Assembly: GCA_016871055.1 (NCBI GenBank)
Contig: VFZW01000027.1
Coordinates: 1-32,023, forward strand
Origin: Acidobacteriota bacterium
GTDB lineage: Bacteria > Acidobacteriota > Terriglobia > Bryobacterales > Bryobacteraceae
DNA: 32,023 nt
Direction of reading: 5' to 3'
In this document: one piece after another, positions 15,557 to 21,484 of the stretch
How positions within the stretch are numbered: position 1 is the stretch's first letter
Layout of the letters: the number at the start of each line of letters is the position of its first letter
Notes under the pieces: model-generated
Told to the model about the DNA's origin: nothing
Database searches by the model: none
What the model saw: the letters and a program-made list of their open reading frames with translations, nothing else
Program-made: the position numbers and the translations under genes

Positions 15557-16461
15557 GCGAACTCGTAATCGGATCGCGCGGCTCCAAGCTCGCGCTGTGG
15601 CAGGCCAATCACATCGCGGCGAAACTCGTGGCCCTCGGTCACTCGACGCGTATAGAGATCATTCAAACCACCGGCGACAAAATCACTGATGTCGCGCTGA
15701 GCAAAGTCGGCACAAAGGGCCTGTTCACCAAGGAAATTGAAGAAGCGCTGCTCGCCGGATCGATCGATCTCGCCGTGCATTCGGCCAAGGACATGCCGAC
15801 CGAACTGCCCGCTGGCCTTGTTTTATCGGCATTTCCCGAACGCGAAGATCCGCGCGACGCCTTGATCGGTTCCACGCTCGCCGCGCTCCCGCACGGCGCG
15901 ATCGTCGGCACAAGTTCCTTGCGCCGCACGGCGCAACTGCGCGGCATCCGGCAGGATCTGGTGATCAACGATCTGCGTGGCAATGTCGACACGCGATTGC
16001 GCAAACAGGCTGAAGGGCAATATGCGGCCATCGTTCTCGCGGCGGCGGGATTAACGCGGCTCGGCTGGCAAGATCGCATCACCGAATTTCTCGACCCAGA
16101 GGTCTTCATCCCCGCCGTCGGCCAAGGCGCTCTCGCGATCGAAACGCGCGACGACAGCGGCGCGGGACACGCGGCAGCGGTGCAGTTGGACGACGACGCC
16201 ACGCGCACGCGCGTAACCGCCGAACGCGCCGCACTCGCCGCGATGGGCGGCGGATGTCAGGTCCCGCTCGGAGCGCATGCGGTGATCGGCAAGCACGGTG
16301 AAATCAACATGCGCGGAATCGTCGTGTCTCCCGACGGCCGCTTGATTGTCAACGCCACCGCAACGGGCGCCGGCAACGATCCCGCCGGTGTCGGCGCGGC
16401 ACTTGCCAAGAAGCTCCTCGCCAGTGGTGCATCGATTGTGCTCCAGCAGGTGGGAATGTGA
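15553..16461 (+). CDS. hemC: porphobilinogen deaminase (hydroxymethylbilane synthase)
   Basis: The 302-residue enzyme joins four porphobilinogen units into hydroxymethylbilane. LVIGSRGSKLALWQANHIAA starts domain 1. AVHSAKDMPTELP contains the catalytic Asp region, GTSSLRRTAQLR and DLRGNVDTRLRK bind the pyrrole carboxylates, and GGGCQVPLGAHA carries Cys235, which anchors the dipyrromethane cofactor. All key residues are present and the length is normal. It overlaps hemA by the ATGA at 15553-15556. A gap of 111 nt follows before the cobA-hemD fusion, the longest gap in this operon. Confidence 0.97.
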   Translation: MSELVIGSRGSKLALWQANHIAAKLVALGHSTRIEIIQTTGDKITDVALSKVGTKGLFTKEIEEALLAGSIDLAVHSAKDMPTELPAGLVLSAFPEREDPRDALIGSTLAALPHGAIVGTSSLRRTAQLRGIRQDLVINDLRGNVDTRLRKQAEGQYAAIVLAAAGLTRLGWQDRITEFLDPEVFIPAVGQGALAIETRDDSGAGHAAAVQLDDDATRTRVTAERAALAAMGGGCQVPLGAHAVIGKHGEINMRGIVVSPDGRLIVNATATGAGNDPAGVGAALAKKLLASGASIVLQQVGM

Positions 16462-16572
16462 AAGTCGCCTCGCGCGTCGCGCATCGCCTCCGCCCTTCCG
16501 AGATGCCGCGACCGTCAGGGTGCGGCCGCCTCCGTGCGCGGCTTCGCCCAAGCCCGAACTGCGAGGTTTGCG

Positions 16573-17964
16573 ATGGGTAAAGTCTATCTAGTCGGCGCCG
16601 GCCCCGGTGATCCGGACCTGATCACGGTCAAGGGCCGCGACGCCTTGCAGCGCGCGGGCGCCGTACTCTACGACAACCTCGCCGCGCACGAACTCCTCGA
16701 CCTCGCGCCGCGCGCCGAAAAAATCTACGTCGGCAAAAAGAAGTCCGATCATTCGCTGCCGCAAACCGAGATCAGCCAATTGCTCGTAGCAAAGGCGCGC
16801 CAACACGCCATCGTTGTTCGCTTGAAGGGCGGCGATCCATTCATCTTTGGCCGCGGTGGAGAAGAACTCGAAATCCTTCACGACGAGGGCATCGAATATG
16901 AAGTCGTACCCGGCGTGACGTCGGCTCTGGGCATGGCCGCCTGCACCGGCGTGCCGCTCACGCATCGCGACCACGCCTCGTCGGTTAGCTTCGTTACCGG
17001 CCACGATCCATCCAAGATCGATTGGTCCCGCGTTGGCCACTCCGAAACACTCGTGATCTACATGGGCCTGAGCACCGCGGCCGATATCGCCGCGCGGTTA
17101 ATCGCCGCCGGCCGTGCGCCGTTTACGCCCGCGCTCGTCGTGCAGCGCGCGACAACCTCGCGCCAACACACCGTTCGCACCGATCTCGCTTCACTCGGCG
17201 AAGCCGTCACGCCATTGAAGCCGCCCGCAACAATCGTCATCGGCGAAGTGGCCGCGCTCGGCGACAAACTGGATTGGTTCGCGCGCCGCCCTCTGCACAA
17301 TCGGACGATCGTTCTGCTGCGTGCGCCGGAGCAATCGGCCGAATCCGCGCGCGCGCTTCGCGATCTAGGCGCGCATGTCGTCGAAGCCCCGGTAATCGCT
17401 CTGGAAGCCATCGATTTCGCCGTGCCCGACCTCACCGCCTACGACTGGCTGCTCTTCACCTCCGCCAACGCCGTCCGCTTTTTCCTTGCGCAAATACCCG
17501 ACACACGCCGCATTACGCCGCGCGTAATGGCGATCGGCCCGGCAACCGCCGCGGCGTTGCGCGAGTACCGGATCGTCGCCGACGTCGTCGTTGAGAACTC
17601 GGTCGGCGAAGGCGTCGCGGAAGAGCTACGCGGAGTTTCGGGCCGTGTGCTGCTCCCGCGCGCCGCCGTCGCCCGCGATGTCATCCCAGGAGTCGAAATG
17701 CTTCCGGTCTATCGCAACGTAGTGCCTCCCGGCGCCTCCGAAAAAATCGCCGCCATCGCGCACGCCGATTTCATCGTGTTCACCAGTTCCAGCACCGTCA
17801 AGAACTTCCTCGCGCTCGACGGCCGCCGCCTGCTCGACGCCTGCGCGCGCGCGATTTCGATCGGACCAGCGACCAGCGAAACGATGCGCGCGCACGGCGT
17901 CGCCATCGCGGCCGAGGCTAACCCGCACACCTTCGATGGCGTGATAGACGCGATAATCGGGTAG
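16573..17964 (+). CDS. cobA/hemD: fused uroporphyrinogen-III C-methyltransferase and uroporphyrinogen-III synthase
   Basis: The 463-residue protein has two enzymes in one chain. Residues 1 to about 245 are the SAM-dependent methyltransferase CobA (SUMT): VGAGPGDPDLITVKG, RLKGGDPFIFGRGGEE, VPGVTSA and TRDTA-like LTHRDHASSVSFVTGH. Residues about 250-463 are HemD: a U3S fold with DWLLFTSANAVRFF, VMAIGPATAAALRE and FIVFTSSSTVKNF. HemD cyclises hydroxymethylbilane to uroporphyrinogen III; SUMT methylates it towards precorrin-2, the branch to sirohaem or B12. Such fusions are known in Firmicutes and Acidobacteria. The start was set at 16573 by GAGG 6 nt upstream and the SUMT N-terminus; an earlier in-frame ATG at 16534 adds 13 low-complexity residues. 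The MauG-like gene starts immediately after the stop. Confidence 0.94.
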   Translation: MGKVYLVGAGPGDPDLITVKGRDALQRAGAVLYDNLAAHELLDLAPRAEKIYVGKKKSDHSLPQTEISQLLVAKARQHAIVVRLKGGDPFIFGRGGEELEILHDEGIEYEVVPGVTSALGMAACTGVPLTHRDHASSVSFVTGHDPSKIDWSRVGHSETLVIYMGLSTAADIAARLIAAGRAPFTPALVVQRATTSRQHTVRTDLASLGEAVTPLKPPATIVIGEVAALGDKLDWFARRPLHNRTIVLLRAPEQSAESARALRDLGAHVVEAPVIALEAIDFAVPDLTAYDWLLFTSANAVRFFLAQIPDTRRITPRVMAIGPATAAALREYRIVADVVVENSVGEGVAEELRGVSGRVLLPRAAVARDVIPGVEMLPVYRNVVPPGASEKIAAIAHADFIVFTSSSTVKNFLALDGRRLLDACARAISIGPATSETMRAHGVAIAAEANPHTFDGVIDAIIG

Positions 17965-18876
17965 ATGCTGCTCCTGTTCCTCGCCTACGCGTTGCGCGTG
18001 CCGCTCGGGCTCGACAACTACGTACCCGCGCCGGCGTCGAATCCCATTACCAAGGAGTCGGCGGCGCTCGGCCGCAAGCTCTTCTTCGACAAGCGTCTCT
18101 CGCGCGATGGTACCGTGTCCTGCGCAACCTGCCACGATCCGCAATACGGCTTTACCGATAAACACCCGAAGGCCGTCGGCATCGAAAATAATGTTGGCCC
18201 GCGCCGCACGCCGCGGATTCTAAACCGTGCCTGGGGCAAACGATTTTTCTGGGACGGCCGCGCGCCCGATCTCGAAAACCAGGTCGCGCAGCCTATTGCC
18301 AATCCTTCGGAAATGGATATGCCGGTCGCCAAGGTAGTGGCGCGTCTGGCGGCCATCGACGAGTACAACGGCATCGATGAAAAGGGAATGCGGTTCGCGT
18401 TGGCGTCGTACGTGCGGACCATTCTCGCCGGCAACTCGCCCTACGATCGCTACCTAGCCGGCGACAAATCCGCGTTGACCGCAGAACAACAAGTAGGCCT
18501 CAATTTGTTTCGCGGCAAAGCTGGCTGCATCTCCTGTCACCTCGGTCCAAACCTGACCGATGAAGGCTTCCACGTTACCGCCGCCGGTGCTGTCGACGAT
18601 GACGCCGGCCACTCGCTGGTGAGCTTCGACGACAATGACAACGCCGCCTTCAAGACGCCGTCTCTCCGACAGGTCGCCGCCACGCCGCCGTACTTTCACG
18701 ATGGCAGCGCGAAGACGCTTGGCGATGTCATCGACCACTACGCCAAAGGCGGCAAACTGCGCAAGAACCTCGATCCCGAAATTCGCAAGTTCTCGATCAC
18801 GCCGGAAGAAAAACGCGCCCTTGTCAAATTTCTCGAAGCCCTGAACGGTGAAATCCGCGAGGGGTATCCGGAGTGA
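17965..18876 (+). CDS. dihaem cytochrome c peroxidase (MauG/CcpA family)
   Basis: The 303-residue protein begins with a hydrophobic export segment (MLLLFLAYALRVPLG). It contains two c-type haem sites: Cys53-Cys56-His57 (CATCH) in the electron-accepting or high-potential domain region and Cys188-Cys191-His192 (CISCH). The family order is typical: ALGRKLFFDKRLSRDGTVSC, GPRRTPRILNRAWGKRFFWDGRAPDLE, then AAFKTPSLRQVAATPPYFHDGSAKTL and the C-terminal EEKRALVKFLEALNGE. Members reduce H2O2 in the periplasm or, as MauG, modify protein residues. The start ATG directly abuts the cobA-hemD stop (0-nt gap), so it is translated from the haem operon. This is fitting, since it consumes haem. Peroxidase versus another oxidative role is not decidable. 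Confidence 0.9.
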   Translation: MLLLFLAYALRVPLGLDNYVPAPASNPITKESAALGRKLFFDKRLSRDGTVSCATCHDPQYGFTDKHPKAVGIENNVGPRRTPRILNRAWGKRFFWDGRAPDLENQVAQPIANPSEMDMPVAKVVARLAAIDEYNGIDEKGMRFALASYVRTILAGNSPYDRYLAGDKSALTAEQQVGLNLFRGKAGCISCHLGPNLTDEGFHVTAAGAVDDDAGHSLVSFDDNDNAAFKTPSLRQVAATPPYFHDGSAKTLGDVIDHYAKGGKLRKNLDPEIRKFSITPEEKRALVKFLEALNGEIREGYPE

Positions 18877-19526
18877 TCCTCGTCCTCGCATTACAACTCT
18901 TCTCGCCGGTCGATCCCGCCGACGTGGCTCGGCTCCACGAAGAACGCATCGCGCGCGCGCCATCGTCGAAGTCCGCGAAGCGCGACTACGGCCTGTTCCT
19001 TCTGCGCAACGGGCAACCGGCCCGCGCGGAATTTTATCTGCGCCACTCGGACGTCGAGCCCGCTTATTTGGCCGAAGCCGTCTCCGCGCAGGGCCGCGAC
19101 GCCGAGGCCGAAAAGCTCTTTGAAGCCTGCGTCGCCACTGCCCGCTGTTTGACGCGCCTCGCGAATCTCGCCGAGCGGCGTGAGGACCGGGCCGCCGCGC
19201 TTGCGCTCTACAAACGCGCGCTTGAAGCCGAGCCGTCCATCCCGCGGCGCAGCGACTACGCCCTCGCGTTGCAAGCCGCCAACCGATACAAAGAGGCCGA
19301 ATCGCAGCTCCGCGCGGCGCTTGCGGAGAGCGAAAAGTTGCATGGTCCGAATCATCCGGAGACCGCGACGCAGCTGAACAACATCGCAATGCTGCTGGGT
19401 GAGACAAAGCGGCCGGCGCTAGCGCGGCCGCTGATGCAGCGTGCCGTCAACATCTTCGAGCAGACGCTCGGCCCGCGCCACGCGCGCACACAAATCGCAA
19501 AGGATAACCTGGCGGACTTACGATGA
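18873..19526 (+). CDS. tetratricopeptide repeat protein
   Basis: The 217-residue protein has a short hydrophobic N-terminus (MILVLALQLFSPVDPAD), probably an export signal, then TPR units. Helical pairs are visible at DYGLFLLRNGQPARAEFYLR, AEAVSAQGRDAEAEKLFEAC, LANLAERREDRAAALALYKRALEAEP and YALALQAANRYKEAESQLRAALAE. A final pair of the TPR_12/kinesin-light-chain type follows (GPNHPETATQLNNIAMLLGE, TLGPRHARTQIAKDNLADL). TPRs mediate protein contacts; no enzyme domain is present. The GTG start lies in a 4-nt GTGA overlap with the peroxidase gene. The stop overlaps the next gene's ATGA, so it is tightly coupled to both. A role in assembling or docking the cytochrome is only a guess from this position. 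Confidence 0.8.
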   Translation: MILVLALQLFSPVDPADVARLHEERIARAPSSKSAKRDYGLFLLRNGQPARAEFYLRHSDVEPAYLAEAVSAQGRDAEAEKLFEACVATARCLTRLANLAERREDRAAALALYKRALEAEPSIPRRSDYALALQAANRYKEAESQLRAALAESEKLHGPNHPETATQLNNIAMLLGETKRPALARPLMQRAVNIFEQTLGPRHARTQIAKDNLADLR

Positions 19527-20209
19527 AGACGACAATTCTGCTGATGACCACCGCCGCCATGGCCTGCGAGATACGCGTACTCACCTACAACATCCATCAC
19601 GCCGAGGGCGTCGATGGAAAGCTCGACGTTCCCCGCATCGGGCGCGTGATCCGCGACGCGCGGCCGGACATCGTTTCGCTTCAGGAAGTCGACGTGCGCA
19701 CCGAACGCGTGAAGGGCCGCGACACGGTTCGCGAGTTGGAGCGCCTCACCGGTCTTCGCGGCGTGGTCGGCCAATCGATGCCGTTCCAGGGCGGCGGCTA
19801 CGGCAACGCGGTGCTGGTGAGCGGGCAGCTGCTGGGCTCGCGCGTCTTCCCGATTCCGAATTCACCAAACATGGAGCCGCGGTCACTGCTGCTCGTCGAA
19901 ACGAGGCCCTATCGTTGTGCCCAGGACATCGCCTTCATCGCCACCCACCTGGATCATCGCAGCGAGACGGATCGTATAACGGGCGCCGATATGGCCAATC
20001 TTCCGGTGAGCCTGCCTGCGATCTTGGCGGGGGACCTCAACACAACGGCCAATAGCCCGGTCTTCGGCGTGCTGATGAAAGAGTGGGCCAATGCGTCGAA
20101 CGCCGAACAGCCGACAATCCCAGTGAAGGACCCGAAAAAAACAAATCGACTTCGTTTTGTTTCGTCCCAAAAACCAGTGGAAAGTCATCGAGACGAACGT
20201 CCTGGATGA
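19523..20209 (+). CDS. endonuclease/exonuclease/phosphatase-family protein, frame broken near the C-terminus
   Basis: The protein starts with a likely signal peptide (MKTTILLMTTAAMA) and continues with the EEP fold (DNase I-like metal phosphodiesterases). VLTYNIHHAEGVDGKLDV and DIVSLQEVDVRTERV carry the Asn and Glu metal ligands, THLDHRSETDR the His/Asp region, and LAGDLNTTANSP the catalytic Asp-x-Asn. The last motif, SDH, is missing from this frame: after KDPKK the reading becomes TNRLRFVSS and stops at 20209. In the +1 frame, starting at the A7 run 20135-20141, the expected QIDFVLF, NVLDEDVASDHRALLAVLRL follows. One A fewer would restore it. The corrected frame then runs on to 20483, antisense to the next gene. 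The ATG overlaps the TPR stop (ATGA). As written the enzyme would be inactive; sequencing error, true mutation or slippage are the options. Confidence 0.8.
   Translation: MKTTILLMTTAAMACEIRVLTYNIHHAEGVDGKLDVPRIGRVIRDARPDIVSLQEVDVRTERVKGRDTVRELERLTGLRGVVGQSMPFQGGGYGNAVLVSGQLLGSRVFPIPNSPNMEPRSLLLVETRPYRCAQDIAFIATHLDHRSETDRITGADMANLPVSLPAILAGDLNTTANSPVFGVLMKEWANASNAEQPTIPVKDPKKTNRLRFVSSQKPVESHRDERPG
20135..20141 (+). other. A7 run at the EEP frame break
   Basis: Seven consecutive A bases follow GACCCG. Reading six of them gives the frame that contains the conserved QIDFVLF and SDHR motifs; reading seven gives the frame that stops at 20209. Homopolymers of this length are prone to replication, polymerase and base-calling slippage. 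Confidence 0.8.
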
Positions 20210-20483
20210 AGATGTCGCATCCGATCACCGAGCGCTGCTGGCTGTGCTACGGTTGCTTCCCCGCAGTAGCCGGGGCGCGACGAACAGTTCGTTCGGCGAC
20301 GCAGCGGCCGGAATCACGAAGTCGACGAAGCAAACGGCCATTTCTTCGTCGGACTGCTCGCCCCATCGAACGGCGTTCGGATTACCGGAGTTGTCGAACA
20401 CCGCTTCGGCTTCGATGCGCGCGCCGCGAGCGAGCGGAATCTGCCGCGCCGGCCGATACACAAGCTGCCAGTTGAACTGGTAA
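20142..20483 (+). pseudogene. out-of-frame C-terminus of the EEP protein
   Basis: This frame encodes the family's final strand and catalytic SDH motif (QIDFVLFRPKNQWKVI and DEDVASDHRALLAVLRL, ending near 20255). The EEP domain should stop about there, but no stop occurs until 20481-20483. The extra roughly 75 residues are antisense to the copper monooxygenase-like gene and look like non-coding shadow. The normal stop codon therefore also appears to be lost. Confidence 0.6.
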
Positions 20484-21442
20484 CGCGGCACGTCGAGCAC
20501 GACGCGATCGTCAACCGAAACGCGCATCGACCGGCCGCGCAAATGCATATGCGGCGCGAGCGCGTAGATCGCCGCCGGCGCCTGCACTTGGAATGCGATG
20601 TCGACCGTGTGATCCCGCGCGCGAGGCGGAATCTCGAAATCGCCGCGCGCGATGGCGGCCGAGTAAATGCGATATCGCGGTGGCTGCTTCGCAAACACAA
20701 GACCAACGCGCGTCGTGTCGGAGGTCGCCCGGCCCGTCGGCGTATAGTGCAGTTGAATGATGAGATCACTGCCGGCCGGAATGAGTTTGGCGTGATCCTC
20801 GGGCAGAGTCACCGGACCGTTGCCGGGTAGATAGGTGCCGATCACTTCGTCGAATGCCGACAGCCCCTCCAACGCCGCTCCTTTTGCCGTGAAGGCCGCG
20901 CCCGGCGCGCGATCGCGCAGCCATACGGATCGAGGGCGTCGGACAAATACGACCGCGTGATGTACCACCGCCGGCGCTGACGGCCGCACCTCGATCGCCT
21001 GAATCCAACGGTCCGTCGTAAAGTTCGTCGGCACGATGAAATGCTGGTAGTCGACCGTGCCCTTCGCCGGAACCGAATATGGTGCGGGCATGGCGAAGGT
21101 AACGTCGGGCGTGAGGTGAGTCGCGCCAAACACAGCCGCGCGCGGCGCTCCCTTCACCGTCGGATGATCCGCCCAGCGCTTGATGACCTCGATCTCGGCG
21201 GCGGATAAGCGAGAGTCGTTGGCGAACTCGTTTGGCTTCGAATCGGCAAACCACGGCGGCATCGCGCCGCGCAGGACCGCGTCGCGAATGGCCCGCGCGT
21301 ACGGCCGCGCCTTCTCGTAAGTGTCGAGCGCCATCGGCGCGGACTCACCCTCGCGATGACACCGCAGGCAGTGCTTCTCCAACAACGGAAGCACGTCGGG
21401 ATAAAAGGCCGTTGCCAGCAGTGCCACCCTCGTGCGATGCAT
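20225..21442 (-). CDS. cytochrome c and copper type II monooxygenase-like (PHM fold) fusion
   Basis: The 405-residue protein has an N-terminal export segment (RVALLATAF), a monohaem cytochrome c region with Cys25-Cys28-His29 (HCLRCH) and GAMPPWFAD, and then a two-domain PHM/dopamine-beta-monooxygenase-like part. Potential copper ligands are visible: His134 (YQHF) and His161-His162 (VVHHAVVF) for one site. His232 (LHYTPTG), His298/His300 (APHMHLRG) and Met368 (QSDEEMAVCFVDF) are candidates for the other. PHM-type enzymes hydroxylate C-H bonds with copper, O2 and a reductant; the attached haem could supply electrons, which is an inference. Homologues with this architecture are common in Acidobacteria and Planctomycetes but their substrates are unknown. 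The start ATG follows TAGATT by 6 nt. The gene is convergent with the EEP gene and diverges from the PSD1 gene. Confidence 0.85.
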   Translation of the reverse strand: MHRTRVALLATAFYPDVLPLLEKHCLRCHREGESAPMALDTYEKARPYARAIRDAVLRGAMPPWFADSKPNEFANDSRLSAAEIEVIKRWADHPTVKGAPRAAVFGATHLTPDVTFAMPAPYSVPAKGTVDYQHFIVPTNFTTDRWIQAIEVRPSAPAVVHHAVVFVRRPRSVWLRDRAPGAAFTAKGAALEGLSAFDEVIGTYLPGNGPVTLPEDHAKLIPAGSDLIIQLHYTPTGRATSDTTRVGLVFAKQPPRYRIYSAAIARGDFEIPPRARDHTVDIAFQVQAPAAIYALAPHMHLRGRSMRVSVDDRVVLDVPRYQFNWQLVYRPARQIPLARGARIEAEAVFDNSGNPNAVRWGEQSDEEMAVCFVDFVIPAAASPNELFVAPRLLRGSNRSTASSAR

Positions 21443-21484
21443 ACTCCCAATCTAGCTCGCCGGCGTTGATAGAATGTGGGAGAC
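21443..21484. promoter_or_regulatory. divergent promoter region with a -10-like hexamer for each gene
   Basis: The 42-bp gap contains TAGATT on the minus strand (21454-21449), 6 nt before ATG 21442. On the plus strand it contains TAGAAT (21470-21475), 9 nt before ATG 21485. Both match TANNNT. Neither gene has a well-placed ribosome binding site; GGGAG before 21485 is only 2 nt from the ATG. Near-leaderless divergent transcripts are inferred. Confidence 0.4.
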
